64,000 nt of DNA from Pithys albifrons albifrons (lineage: Eukaryota > Chordata > Aves > Passeriformes > Thamnophilidae): NCBI RefSeq assembly GCF_047495875.1, contig NC_092458.1, positions 107,820,227 through 107,884,226 on the forward strand, read 5' to 3'. The notes beneath the pieces are model-generated. The model saw only the letters and a program-made list of their open reading frames with translations, did no database searches and had not been told where the DNA came from. Of this stretch, positions 48,601 through 61,909 are shown piece after piece. The position numbers were made by a program, and so were the translations under genes. How positions within the stretch are numbered: the stretch's first letter is position 1; the number at the start of each line of letters is the position of its first letter.

Positions 48601-51600
48601 ACAAACTTGTCTCAAATCTGTCTTTTGGCCCCTGGAGCCCCTGGCAGGAAAGGATGCAAGAACAGCCGCTGAAGTCACCCTTGAATGCTGTTCAGTGCAG
48701 CAGGAGTGTTGGACATTAGAGAGAATTTCCTCATTCTTTTCTTGTACAGCATCAATATTTTGTGGTGAGGAAAATAACTTTTTTTTTCTATAGGTTGAGT
48801 GTGTAGCCTTTGTCTTGTGGGTTTTTTGCCTGCAGGAACCACAGCTTTCATTCTTTGCATAAGCAGGACTTAAGCCATGTTGCAAGTGTTGCAAAGTATG
48901 GAGGACACACCAGCCACAGTATCCAACTGAAACTATTTTTCTGAAGAGAAAATGTACCATCCATATAGCCTAATTAGTCAAATCAGTGGGCATGAAGGTA
49001 GGGATGTGCCAGGGCCTCACGCCAGCAGTTATTGCCTCATGTGATCTTAAATCAGATTCATAATCTGCATACTTAGAGGAAGTATTTCTCCTGTCTGTAG
49101 GGTATAGACAGAGAGATGCTCTGTGACTGAATTAGAGACAGTGTCTCTAGAGGAAATGAAATATTTCCTTCTGGCTGTGCACATACATCATATTCTATGA
49201 TATTTGGAATAGATAGATTTCCTAAGAAAGTTGCTTTTCAGGGACCTAGATAAATTTAGCACCAAAGAAATAGGAAAAAACCAAAAAGTATTACCTTTTG
49301 TGTCTGGTATCATCAACATGCTGTTGCTTGGATTTTGAGAAGCCCCTTTTGGGCATAACATGTTAATATGTCATGCAAATTTGTTGTGTTTTAATGTATT
49401 CTGGTGTGTTTCCAGTAGAACATCAAAATCTGGTAATGGCCTGCAGTGATTCCAAGCACAGTGAGTGATAGAGTATCGTAATTTTCCATTGTGTCAGCAA
49501 ACATTGTGTCACAACAGGTGTTTTAATTACGTTTTCAGATGTTCAGTAGGTAGAGATTGGTTGTATTAAAACTGTTATCCTTCAAGTTGTGTCTTTACGA
49601 CCGTAGCACTCAGCAGCTGGATGCAGGCCCAAGGCCATACATCTTGTAAAGCTTATGTGTGTCTTGATGTGACTGTGAAGTAGGGGAGGTCAATACAGAC
49701 CTGCAGCTCTTCAGTATGCATATAGTGAGACTGCTGGAGACAAAACATCAGTGTTAAAGAGGAAGTTTTGTTAAGACAGACATGACGAGAAAGAAAATGT
49801 GGGAAGCAGGGGTATATTCAGGCTGTGTGATGCATTTTGCAGGTGTAAGTGTAGGATGCTGCCGTCTTTGTCTCACAGATCCCTGAGGTAGAAGAGTATT
49901 GCAGCTTCCCACCACCTTCTCAGAGCCTTCCTCATACTATCTGGCCTGTTTTCACACAGAGCATGAACACACTAAGACTGTATGAAGTTGTGTTCCTTAC
50001 AAGTTGCCTTTTATGAGTATTCTTACATCATGGCTTTGGTTAGTGACCACACTTGCTTCAAAGCTCTAAGGAAACAGAGAGCCTCAACATGTTGCAAGTT
50101 CTACACATTTACTCTTTGTATTGATTACTGCCATGCCCTTTCCTTGTTAGAGATTTGATTTTCAAAACTTTTATGTCTCTTTGTATTATTCAGTTGACTC
50201 AAATGTACCCTGTTCCAGACAGGAACTCAGTTTGTGTACATGAGCCCGAGGACCAACACCTGCACCTTCATCTCCTTCCTGCTCTTGATCTGTGCCAAGC
50301 ATTGATAGGTAACTTAGAGGCAGGCAGATCATGATGCAGGGTGAAAGGTGGAGTTTAGTCAGTTGTATATAGACAATAGCAAAATAAAATGTTTCCTTCA
50401 GAATTAATGCATTATGAAAAGTAAAAAAAAAAAGTTTTTTTGAAGTAAAACCATGTAGGCAAAATTTTCAGAATAGTTTCCTTTTTTTTTTTTTCTTTTG
50501 AGGAACCTTGATTTTTCTCATGCTGAACAGAGGCATCTTTAAAGGATTTGTTTTATAATGACAGATGATCAGTACTTCTGGAAAATTATGCCACTTTAGA
50601 AAAATGGGAGAAGAGCAGGTGGGGGATCGCAAAGTTAAAACAATCAAAATTGCAAGTAAATTAAAAATAATGAAGATTCCCAATATGAGCCATACTTTTA
50701 TAGATTAAATCCTGTGATTCTTGTGAATAGTTAAAATTGATTCCCTTTGTGAGGGCCCACCCTTGGCCTCTGCTCTACTTTCCTTCCACTTGAATGCTAT
50801 TTTGAGATTTCAAGTGGAACTGAAGTGGTGGGGATGCGATGGCCAGTCCTTCTGCACAGTTTTGATTTTAATAGTAGCAACAGAAAGAGTTTCATGACAT
50901 AGCACAAGGATGTAAATGTAGTTATTGAAGGGGCCTGTGTCATTTTTTGTGAGCCATACAAATAAGGAAAGGAATATAATGCAGAGTGCTTTTCTAAATA
51001 TTGTTGTATTCAGACACATTCAAATTTTCTGTGATAACCATGATTAAATAAGAGGTTTAAGTACTCTCCACTTATGAGAAAAAAGTGAAAAAAAAATTAA
51101 TACACTGCATTATTGCACGCTTGTGTCAAAATATTTGTCACAAAGTCCACATACTCTTTGTATGACTCCTCTTTAAATTTCTAGTGAAAGGTATGTGTTT
51201 TTATTGATCCGAATGTGTTGCCATACAATTAGAAAAACTTTGAACTTGATCTTTGTGCAGTAAGTGATCTCCTTAATTGGGTCCATGTCCATGTGACGAG
51301 CGGTACTACCCAGGGAACATCTCAGGTGGTAGCCAATGACAGGCCAAACAATGAATGAATCCATGTGAAGAGTGAGCTGTGAGTGTCCTTTCTTGCTATG
51401 AGGGAGTACTTTGCAGGAAGAGCTGGAGAGTTCTGCCCGCAGGCATGTGAAAGGCCACATCGATGGGTGGTCGCAAGCTCTTCCTGCCACAAAACCCCAG
51501 CCTGGTCTTCTCAGATACACTGAAACTGCACCCTGGCTGGGATTTGAAGCATTTTTATTAAAAATAACTTATGTAAAATAGGTGTTTCAAATGTTGTCTG

Positions 51601-51715
51601 AGGAGGCAGAAAGTCTGACCAGCTTTTACCAATCTGACTTTGTGTTAGATGTACAGTTACAGTGATAAAAATGTGTGCCATGTGCCTGCAAACTTCATTA
51701 TGCAGTAAATTGTTT
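45680..51715. other. Non-coding stretch with no recognised gene
   Basis: No named repeat. Several frames are open by chance, the longest being 144 codons on the - strand at 48526-48960, with no recognisable domain. Around 48700 the words GTTGGACATTAGAGAG and AATTTCCTCA faintly recall CR1 3' regions, but not enough to call. Confidence 0.55.
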
Positions 51716-51719
51716 ACCA

Positions 51720-51870
51720 CCTTTTCATTGCCTCTGACCTGCTAAACAGTCCACTCATGAGAGCCTATTAGTCTTGACCTAATTAATATTAATGGGCTGA
51801 AGCTACTTATAATTCAGGTTTAAATAGGCCATCAATCTTAGGTTTGCTTGTGAGTGGCACAGTCCTCGCT
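51720..51870. promoter_or_regulatory. Candidate conserved non-coding block (short)
   Basis: The words CTATTAGTC, TGACCTAATTAATATTAATGG, TTATAATTCAGG and GGCCATCAATC are clustered in 150 bp, giving several overlapping homeodomain sites. It is more structured than its neighbours. Conservation was not tested. Confidence 0.3.
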
Positions 51871-52369
51871 GCTTTGTTCCATGCACTATGTCAGTGTCTT
51901 CACTCTTCTGCAATTACTGTAATATTTAAGAATAAACACCTGCCATGCTTGCCAGTACATAATTTTAGCACTGTAGAGAAGTTTGAAACAGCATTGAAAT
52001 AGCAGGATAAAAAAGCCAAATCAGTTTTTCCAATTCTCAATACTTTGAGCCAGTGATCTCATCTTGGCTTTTCACCTCTTGATTTGGGACAGTCACTCGA
52101 GTGTTCCTCAGACTTGGAAGGTTTGTGGTTAGTGTCTGATACAGTAGATAAATAATGGAATATTTAGTTTTGAACAAGAACTGGAGAATTAAGAAGCTGA
52201 GCAGTAACAAATCAAGAAAAGAAACAAATTAGGCTACTTTATCATTCTGCCCCATGTTGCACAACCAGTTCCTGCTTGATAACAATTGTGTGAGAAATAT
52301 CTAATCTGCGTGTTGTTGTCTTCTCATGATTATTTTTACATTTTATGTGAAGAGCAGTAGTTTGAATTA

Positions 52370-52490
52370 CTTCAGCTTCAAAATGCTAATGGAGGCTGGC
52401 TGCATTATGACAGTCTCTTTGCAATTCAGACACTAGAGGACATTAACTGCTGTTCACTCTCATACAGCCTAAATAGAAGGAAAGAATGAG
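52370..52490. promoter_or_regulatory. Candidate conserved non-coding block (short)
   Basis: AATGCTAATGGAGGC, GCATTATGACAG, TTTGCAATTCAG and GGACATTAACTGC lie together in 120 bp with even base composition. The call is by appearance only. Confidence 0.25.
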
Positions 52491-52560
52491 GATTATTTAG
52501 TGGCCATAAAATCCTAGATTTTTCTTATTGTAAAAGAATTCTTCTGTATTATTTTATTAC

Positions 52561-52635
52561 ATAGAATTATATAGAATTTTATATATTATATATATTATAT
52601 AGAATATTTATATATTATAGATATTATATAGAATT
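52561..52635. repeat. AT-only repeat with 29-bp period
   Basis: Almost pure A/T built from ATATTATATAGAAT-like words. The 14-mer ATATTATATAGAAT occurs at 52592-52605 and again at 52621-52634, 29 bp apart. It is probably an easily melted, slippage-prone tract. Confidence 0.85.
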
Positions 52636-52639
52636 TGTT

Positions 52640-55600
52640 CAATTGGATGTGCTTAAAGTGTGTGGTAATAGGGTACTTTAAATTTCTTTTCTTAAACTTT
52701 TCAAAGTTTTGCAGTATTTTTTTCCAGGAGATGCTTATAGTTCTGATAAGGGATTAAAGTGTTCATTCTGTTGCCTTCAGACATCACAGTGAAAGTTGAA
52801 TCAGTAGAAAAAAAACTTGAATTAGTATACAATAATAAAATGATAGTTTAGAGATATTTTTAACATAGATTACTTAAATGGGATAGTATTTTAATGTACT
52901 ATAGAGAATACCCTAAGCCTATGGAGGTTTTGTTTTTCTTTACCTATATTATGTTTTAAAAGCATCTCATTCCATCATCATATTCTTTTAAATATAATTT
53001 AGTTCCTGTATAATGCATTGTATCATCAGATATTCTGCATGGTATTCTGGAGAGTATGCTATTTATATACTGCAACCATTTAGTCATGTAAGAGATGCAT
53101 TAGAATAATTTTCCTGAGTACAATGCATGATTAAAGGACAATGTCAAAGTAATTTTTCAAATTATTTTCCCCTTTCCCTGTTGTTTATAATAGCTTTTTG
53201 GAAGAGTAATACTTCAGGCATATTCATTTGAAATCAAGTAATGTCTCAGAACATTTCTTAACTTGCCTTGGTTAATTTTGGTGAGCTAATGAAGAGAGAT
53301 TAATATCTGTTTCACTATTAAGACATTCATGAATTTTAAGTCCTGGGCACCCAGCTTAGCCATTCATCTTTCCTAAGAGATAAATTATTGCATAACTTTC
53401 AATAGTGCTTCAGAGTTTTATTACATCAATAATGAGAATACTTGTTTAAACAGTAGCATTTTTATTTTAAATGGCTAAAGGACATAATCTGGTTGAAGTA
53501 TAAATAACTCTATAACTTGAGCGATGAGGAAGTTCTTAACATATTTTGATTAATAAATGTCTCAATTCACACTCAGAGCAGCAGCCTTCCCCTGCTTCTG
53601 GCTTGCTAGAAAAGGAACAAGGACAAACACTTTTTAAGTTATACTTTGAGGAGTTGCTTTCACATTCTGTGGTTTTTATCTCTTTTTGTATCTGCTGCCA
53701 CCCCGTTATAAAATGCCAAACTACTGTCCACAAAATGAAAGGTGTGTTTGTCAAAGGTTTCTTCACTCAGAACTCCTGATCCTTTTGCCATGTCAGGCTT
53801 CTGAACAGCATGTCTTCTATCACATCAACATTTTGCTACCAAGGGTAGTGTTAAGGGGTATACTCTTCAGAGATGTCATAGCTGAGTAAACGTGAAGAAA
53901 TTGGAGTGAGAGAGAGCTTTATATTTTATACATGTGTGTAGTCTCTTGCATGAGGGATTTTGATCCTTGATGGATGCCTCCAAGCTGTTGCCGCAGTAGT
54001 AGTAAGTTGTTCCTGCAGATCCTGTAGAAACAGTCATTGCATTTTGCTGTGAGCTGGGCAAAGCTATCAGAGCCCACCTGGGTCTGCTTCTGTCTTCTAA
54101 CATTTTCTGTGACAAGGGAGATGAGGAGGTTGTACAGGATGTTGAATTAGGTATGGAGGGATTCGTGTGGTTAGGATTGTATAGGTACTGTCTGAATTTT
54201 ACCTCTTTTACTGAGATCCTTGGAGTCAGGCTTTTGTCCTGCACACCAAGTCTGTGTGGCTCAGGGTTTGTTCAAGTGGTTCAGAGAAGTTTGGGGGTTT
54301 TTAAAGAAAAACTAATAAGGATCATTCATCTATTTCCATAATGTAGTTCATCAGCATTATTTTACTATTGTCACTGGTGTTCCTCTTGTTTAATTTTTTT
54401 TTTCTTTTCTTTCTTTATCTTGCTGGGTGTTGCACAACTCAAGCATACTATGATCAAAGATTAATCTGTTATAGAATTGACACTGATCTCTGTGATAAGA
54501 CAGTTGAGTCCCAATTTATTTTTTTCTGAATATGAAGGTCTATTGCACTGTAGACATCTGGTGTTTTGGGCACCTAAAGCTGCAGATCCCTGACAACTCT
54601 GTTATTTCTGTTTAAATATGCATGAACTGTTGTTTAGGTAATCCACTCTGTCAAAATAGCATTAAGTGTAATATATTGCTGACCTTCTCTTTTGCATATT
54701 GGAGAGGACTGGAGAAGTCTACTGCACTTGCAACTACATTGGCTGTGTTGCACTTTTTATATATTCAGATCTTTAGAAATGTGAAGATTATAGAGGATGT
54801 AGTATTTGTAATAGGTAGCCTAATTTATTCATACTTTTTTTTTAGCCCTGAACAGGATATGATATTCATCTTTTAAAACACAGTCTTGGTCTTAGGGATA
54901 AGAGAATGTAATGAGGTAACTTGGCAAGCCAGAGGCCTTACTTTGCAGCTTGGGCAAAAGACACTGTGAAGGCAATACCTTGTCCACTTTCCTGACATTC
55001 CATCTGAAGGGCTGAAATCTCTATGGCTATAATTTGGCTTGTGGTGTTGGGAGGAAGCAATCTTAGCACCACTGTGCCTTCAGAGTCCCCTGGGGATCAT
55101 TTTGGCAGTGATGGTCAGAGCAGCACTTCACTCAAGTACTTTCTGCCCAGCCAAGAGGGCAAGCAAGCACATGGCAAGTGCCTGGCACTGCCAAGTGTAC
55201 CAAGCACAGGGATAATCCTGTCAGCTGACTAAAGGAGTTTAGTTATTGAATTGCTGTTTGATTTGACCCTTTTTTTCTTGTGGACAAGATAAAGTTGAAA
55301 GTGGTTTCCAAAGGATCTTCTGAAATCAGTCTTTTGCCATCTCTGTGAGTATTTTGAATTACTAGAATTGGCCTTGACTAGTCTTGATATGTTTATGGAT
55401 TTCTCTGATGCTATTATGGAAGGGAGACCCCTTGCAGAATCTGTAAAAATGGGAATTTTGTATAAACTTTGCAATTTGGTTTTCTAAGGCTGAAATAAGA
55501 TTGACTATACTTGTTCTGTTGTTTTTTGTTTTTCTTAACTTTGCAAAGTAAAGTATTGCTGTAATGATAGGTGCAGGTACAGGCCTCTCTTGCTGCAGAT

Positions 55601-57040
55601 GAATGTATTTTTTTAATAGGCATTTAATCCTTGTGAAAGGTGCTGGGTTGTGACAGCACCTGAAGATGAATTCCTGTATTTTTCTGCAGAAGTTGTACAG
55701 CAGGAGACAATGGCAAGGCATGCCTCCCTCACAAATATGTCTGAACCCTGACCTAGACAGATCACCTTTAGAGATGAGTCTCTCTGCCCATTCAATCCTT
55801 GACCTCCCTGCCAAGACTCTATCAGTGTTGCCAATTTATGATGTGGACCTTGGGCTGAGAGTACCAGCTCATTTCAAGTTGACTACCAAACCAGTTGTGA
55901 ATGATGGCAACTCGATAATGACCTGGAGGTGGTTTCAAGCCAGTGGTCACTGGGGAAATGCTCCCATCTTATTACAGCTCTTTTGAGCCATGTAGCTTGC
56001 AGGGCAGGTGCTCTTCATTGTCAGAATATACTTTCCTTTGTCTTTGTTCATTTTTATCAGAGCTTCAATGCATTGTTTTTACATATTTAAAAAAAATTGT
56101 AGGGATTGCTTTCACATCAGAAGTGTGCAAATTTAGCATGTGGGTGCAAAAATCACAGGAAGAAAGCTGTATTTAGTTGTAGTGGATGCATCAGCCTTGG
56201 GGGTTTTTGTTTGTTTGTTTTTTTGTTGTAGTTTGGTTTTTGGGTTTTTTTCGTTTGTTTGTTTTTGGTTTTTTTCTGGACCCTGTATGTCAGCAGTGAA
56301 CTACAAGGATGGGGAAAGTGTGTAAATGGATGTGGCAGTGGGAGCTCCCCCTAATCAGTAGCAGGTTGTACACAAACTGAATGATGCCCAAGTAGATGCT
56401 CCCCATCTCATCCAAGGAAAAGATTGGAGGTCATCTTTATTTCTTAAAACTGGGTAAAGTAATATATGTATATTAATATGCAACTATGTGTGTATTCTAA
56501 ATATGCACACATGTTTAGTCATCTGAAGTGCAAATAATGTATGAAATGCTCACTATAGATTGGTAGGCCCTGTTCTGAGTCTTTGTTAGCCTTTATCCTA
56601 CATGTATTGTGTAGCAGAAAAACTCATTGTAGCATTAATTCAATGCCTTGTCCTTGTTAGTATTTTCAGTAAGTTTTGTAGGCACAGAAAAAGAATTGTG
56701 GAGTGATAATTAGGCCTGTAATTCTTGGATTATAATTATCATCATTGTCCTTTGCATTAGGAGGAATAAGAGCCAAGTAATGCATTTTGTGAGATTTTTC
56801 TCTCCCTTATCTTGCCTTTAATAATTGACTCAAACCCAGCCTTTTTTTTTTTCAAACCGTAATGGTGTCAGAGCCCTTTTCCTCTTTCCCATTCTGAAAC
56901 ATTTGAATAACATTGCTCATTTGGAACCTGTCTTAACCTCAGCAATATGCTTGGGCTATTTGTATTCTTGTTCTCTTTTTCCTCTTTGTTATTCACTGTA
57001 CAATTTGTTTAATGCTGCTGTAGCCATGCATTACTAGTCA
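52640..57040. other. Non-coding stretch with no recognised gene
   Basis: Contains the T/G tract at 56199-56276 and a GC-moderate region at about 55610-55990, open on both strands for up to 150 codons but without recognisable protein features. No repeat family was identified. Confidence 0.55.
56199..56276. repeat. T/G-rich low-complexity tract
   Basis: GGGGGTTTTTGTTTG onward through TTTGG and GTTTTTTT units: the reverse-strand form of the A/C tracts elsewhere in the window. C is nearly absent. Confidence 0.85.
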
Positions 57041-57049
57041 ACCTTATAT

Positions 57050-57425
57050 ATAAATTCCATAATAAATTAAATAAAGCTCTGTATGGGTCAGCTTAGACTA
57101 GCCCGATTAAAAAGTGATTTACTAAAGAGATAGAGGTAGCAGGATCGTGGAACGTGCTTCTAAATCAATTACGAGTCCATTCACTGTCGGCCTATTGTGC
57201 GTAATAGTGTATTAAAATGCATTCTATATTGTTAAAAAAAATTGACTCTTTCATTGAAACTGAATTAACATTTGCAAGCGCATAATAGTGTTTGGAAAGC
57301 TATAAACATTTAAATTCAATCCCTCATTGCAGGCTAAGTGTGTACAGCTAGAATTGTAATATCCAGATAAGTCTTTATGTTGTGCTTATTTCATTGTTAC
57401 AGGAATACTAAAGGTAAGATTGGGT
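57050..57425. promoter_or_regulatory. Candidate conserved non-coding block
   Basis: Motif-rich sequence with CpGs retained in otherwise AT-rich DNA: AGCCCGATTAAAAAG, GATCGTGGAACGTGC, AATTACGAGTCC, TGTCGGCC, TGCGTAATAG and AAGCGCATAATAG. Homeodomain and PBX/HOX-like cores are frequent (ATCAATTACG, GAATTAACATTTG). This is a strong candidate for an ancient enhancer. It ends at a pair of splice-like signals at 57402-57414, treated separately. Confidence 0.45.
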
Positions 57426-58303
57426 GAATGCTTGTATTTATAAGCATATAATTACAAGGAGAAATCAGTACCACTGGACTTTAAAAGTGAAGTTCATTTT
57501 GAAATGAAAAGTAGTGTACATGTATTTGTTCATGTTTACACACACATGCATAAAAAACATCCAATACCCATTGCTAAATCTGTGCTGAGGTGCATCTTAA
57601 CTTCTGCACACCTTCCTCACCCAGTCATGCCCTAGACCCCAAAGCCTATTCTCTCCCTTTTCCTTGGAAGGGACAAGGTGCAGGGAGCAATCAAACAGGC
57701 TGTCAGTTCTTGAGCTGGAATGAAGGCTGTGCCCATGCCCATAGCTTGGCACAGACCCTGTAATCGGAGAGCTGCTTCCTTTCCTTCCCTCAGATATTGC
57801 GGAAGGTCTCAGGTCTCACCAGGGACTGCCTGCAAAGATTTACCCTGGCACTGGGTGACCCAGATGCATCCATGCACTGAATTCATCTGCAGCAGACTTG
57901 CCTCTTGGTGCTCCCATGGTAGCACTAAGGCAAGGGATGCAGTGGAGTTCTCTGCCTCTGGAGCAGTCCTCTGCTGGGACTAATACTGTCTTCAGTGGGA
58001 TTTGCTTACTTCAAATTCAACTAATTAATTCTTATGGGATAAATTCAAAAGGAGCTGAAACTACAGCTCTCATTTCAGTTTTACTTGCATTTATACTTGC
58101 TTTTGTGTTTCCAATATACTGAAATGAAATGAGAAGTTCTATGGGAAACAGACAGAGCAATACAATCTGCCAATTCTGATGGTTTTAAAGAAGTTGCAGT
58201 CTGTTTTCTTTCGTAGAACAGAAATACTGGGGCTGGTATTGAGTCCTGTTGTCATTTTTATAAACTGTATTTGCTTCCATTGTGTATTAACCTGGTTCTT
58301 TGA

Positions 58304-58348
58304 ATGAACACCTCCCTGCACACATGTGTGCATGCACAAGGTGTTCAT
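58304..58348. repeat. Nested palindrome: 10-bp arms around a 16-bp perfect palindrome
   Basis: ATGAACACCT (58304-58313) is exactly complementary to AGGTGTTCAT (58339-58348). Between them lies the perfect 16-bp palindrome TGCACACATGTGTGCA (58317-58332). The whole 45-bp unit can form a hairpin or small cruciform. It is too short for a normal miRNA precursor. Confidence 0.8.
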
Positions 58349-59088
58349 AGTGAAAGTTGATCAGCCTAAAGAAGTGCTGCTTTTTCTGTCAGCATTGATC
58401 TGTGGTAGCTCCCAGAGCAAGCACTGAGCTTTTATGTTTATACAACATTAGGTGAAGAGGCACAAGCAATAGATGATAATATTTTGTGACTTGGAAAGCA
58501 GGTAGTAAGCATGTTCTGTGAAATTTTGTGATGTCCAGTGTTCATACCAGAGTTTCCAGAAATGCACAAACAATTCCTTCAGAGTTTGACTAAATTTGTT
58601 GTTTTGAAAGTGTGCGTGTAATCTAGGTTGACATGTAGGATGTTTGCAGAAAGCTCTGAGAATTACCTAAGCATTTTTGTTACACCGCTGAGGGACACAG
58701 ACCTGAGTTAGCATGAAGACTGATTTATTTCTCATTTCTGAAGAAATTTAGCCTTTCACTTCTCTGAAGCAAGTAGATGAAGCGTAAACTCACTGGTGTG
58801 TTATTTCTAAACCAGAGAAGCACATATGGCTGTAGATATTAGGCTTTTCAAGAAAAATACAGTTCTACAGGTACCATTATAGCTGGACTTCTGTTTTAAA
58901 TCCAAATAAACATTGCCCATGTATCTACATGTAAATGGTTTTAGATATATTTTTCTAGGGTTGGGACAAATTTATGCAAAGAAGAATATAAGTCTGCCTA
59001 AGGCTTCATACTATGGGAAAGTATGTTAGAGTTTCAGGTTGATTTTCTGTCATTTTATGGTAAGCATCATATGGTTTAGTGGTTGCAT

Positions 59089-59110
59089 TTTGTTTTGTTT
59101 TGTTTTTTTT
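59089..59110. repeat. TTTTG pentanucleotide run ending in poly-T
   Basis: About three TTTTG units followed by eight T. No target duplication is visible. Confidence 0.8.
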
Positions 59111-61649
59111 AATGTACAGGACAATTTAAAAATAGCTTACATTTTCTGTGTTACAAATTTATGCATTGTTTTTTTTTCTTATAAGAAAAATTAAATTTAT
59201 GACAGGCTTTTGTAGATTATTTACTACTTGATACACAAAAAATATGTGAATGTTTAACCTCACTTCATCCTCCAGGTTCATAGTGCAATGCAGGGACTAT
59301 CCAAATGAAATAATTGCTTTGTCTGGCAAATAGATTGTCTCATAAGAGGACTGAACTGTATTAAGTGATTTTCCCCTGGTGATTGGAAGTATCTCTCTCC
59401 ACTGGTTCAGGTAATTCTAAGGTTGTGCCTTCACTCTTTCATGCTAGACTGCTTTTCCAATAAAATAAAAAATGTAGAACCTGCTACACAAATGTAATGT
59501 TAACCTAGATTTCTCTGAGGACAAAGGTGAATGCTACAGGGCTTGCTGAAGGCAGAGAGGGAAATGATATTAAAAGGATATTAGAGACAGAATTGGATGC
59601 ATGGGAGTGTACAAAGCTGAAAGGTGCAGATTGGGGGTGTATGAATTTTACATTAGTTTATGTTTCTCTGAGACTCCTTAAGGCAAATCCTAACAGACTT
59701 TTTAAATACTTGAATACAACTTTCTTCAAATTCATATTAATGTGTTTCTAGGGTAGAAAAATAATCATATGCAAAAGAGGAAGAACTGTTGGGAAAGGAA
59801 AAGCTTAAAGATCATCATAGAACATGCTTATACATATCTGTGTATTGAGGTCAGTACTTGAGCAGGGCTGTGGCTGGCCAAACTCTGCATGTCCAGTGAA
59901 GAAAATGAAAAGAACAAGGGGTTTTAATCCAATGAAAAACTCTCTTTCTAGTTTAAATCCAAATGTGAACTGTCAGGACCTGCAGTTTTTGATATGGAAC
60001 AACTAGGAACACCCAAAGGCACAGTTGGGTTTTTCCATAGTACTATACATATGTTGAAATTATGTGTGTAACTGTTGGAATGCACTTTATGCTTAGTAAG
60101 CCACTGTATTCAGCAGAGAAGCTGCTTTCATTGCAGATAAATGGGCTGCAATCTGGATGTATATTTGCTGCTGTAGTGGAATAAATGTAGACATCTGGAG
60201 AGATGTTTGGATAGAGTACTGGTGGGAAGGAGGGAATGCATCAGTGTGTTTTATGAACATCTTCATGTGCAATTATGCAACTTGTGTTCAGTTGCATTGC
60301 AGCTTGCACATGATCTGGTACTGTGAGTACTTAGGGTTTCATTTCACCGCTGGGGTTTGAGTACCATGGAACTGCAGGGTCCCTGTTACACAAAGGTGCC
60401 CAAAAGTCTATACCTTGTTACATCATGCATGAGTACTTTAAAAAAAAACCTTAATCCTGAGTATAAAATATGTATAAAAGCATGTACTTGGTAACTAGCA
60501 TGGAAAATGTTTTTAAAGAGAAAAACAATTACTGCCATAGACATGTTTTTAAAGATGCAGCAAAATGCACTTCTATATTTTAGCCATTTGTTCTGCACAG
60601 AAGTGCTGTTCTAGCTATGATGCTGTAGAATAGAAGAAAGTTTTGTAAAGTGGCAGTAGATTTTAGTAGGACATTAATGTAACTTGGAAAAAAAATATAT
60701 GCTTTATAGCCATAAAATAAGCAAATACTATCAGCTCACTGAACCAGGAACATGAGCATTTTCATTCTCTCTAAACTAGTTTTGGTATTTCAGTGTGCAG
60801 AGTTGTAAGTTTTTATTTATCCACCTGATGTGGGAAGGAAGATTTCATGACTTTAGGCTGCAGTTGAGCATCACAGATGATGTTGTTGCTCAGCAGCCAT
60901 TAATATAGCTTTATATATAATTAAAGAAGGTCTAACACCTTTCTGGCCATATGGAAAATGATAAGTTAGCTCCTGTCATAACAGGAAAATAATTACTGGA
61001 TAAAGTATATATATCAAAACATGATAAATAAGGGTTACCTCAGCAATCCTCAGCTGGATAAAAGTAACATCTGCCTTCACTTTCTGCATATCATGTATGA
61101 TTAATCTGGAGACAGCAAGGCACCTTCTCAGCTGTGTTGCCTCCACTGGGCAAATCAAAACTTTTCATCCATATGTTTTTAAGGAAAAGTGGGCAATAGA
61201 AAAAGTGATATTATTCAGTTTGCTTACAATTTTGTTTGTGGAAAGTGCATTGAAACAAAGTTTTGTTTTATTCTTCTCAGAATTTCCATCATACTTCTTA
61301 TGGGAGAGTCTCTACCACCTCCCTTGTGTTACAGAGCTTGCCTCTCATTCATTGTCAGGTCATTCACACTCTGAACCCCCAGTTTCATTGAGAGATGTGA
61401 CCTGTCAAAACTGTTCAAATTTGAGTTGAAATTCGAAAGCTGAAGGTGGGTGTTGGGCACTGTGCAAAGCACATCACACATTTCTGTCGAGCCCAAGCCC
61501 TGATGGATGATGGTGTTGTTGTTGTATCAGCAATGCCCCCTAACATTTGCCTATTTATTTGATAAGAAAAAGGATAAAATAAAGACATTTCTCCATGTGT
61601 GTGCGCACATATGAAACAGGAGGAAACAGGGGAATTGCCACTGAAGGAA

Positions 61650-61900
61650 ATTTACTGATTGATAACTGAAGCTTTCCTTTCACTGTTCCCGTGGAGACTT
61701 TTCAATAAAAGTAACTGGCTGCCTTTGACTTCCTTAAAATTGTGATGTTTATGTAAAACCTTTACTCCTATTTGAAATGAATGGCAAGAGCATAATGCTC
61801 CAACGTGTGCTAAAATTGCTCCTGTAACCTTAGTGCTAGCTGTTAATCCACCTCGACTTGAGAGGAGTACTATGTCAGGGGAGAATTAGGGCTGATTTTC
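61650..61900. promoter_or_regulatory. Candidate conserved non-coding block (weak)
   Basis: The words TTCCCGTGGAG, TTCAATAAAAGTAAC, GCATAATGCTCCAACG, GCTGTTAATCC and CCTCGACTTGAG give an enhancer-like texture. Evidence is composition only. Confidence 0.25.
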
Positions 61901-61909
61901 ATTTTGTTA

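Larger units (their letters stand above)
57430..61640. other. Non-coding stretch with no recognised gene
   Basis: Contains the nested palindrome at 58304-58348 and a TTTTG run at 59089-59110. A GC-moderate patch at 57600-57980 has no recognisable coding or repeat content. Confidence 0.55.

Noticed and set aside
48690..48730. A diverged CR1 fragment
   Set aside because: Only a faint resemblance (TTGGACATTAGAGAG and TTTCCTCA). No CR1 3' end follows.
48526..48960. A 144-codon - strand protein gene
   Set aside because: No domain, no promoter or splice context, and residue usage looks like translated non-coding DNA.
55362..55814. A 150-codon - strand frame, overlapping other open frames
   Set aside because: Several frames on both strands are open over the same stretch, as expected by chance. 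No recognisable protein.
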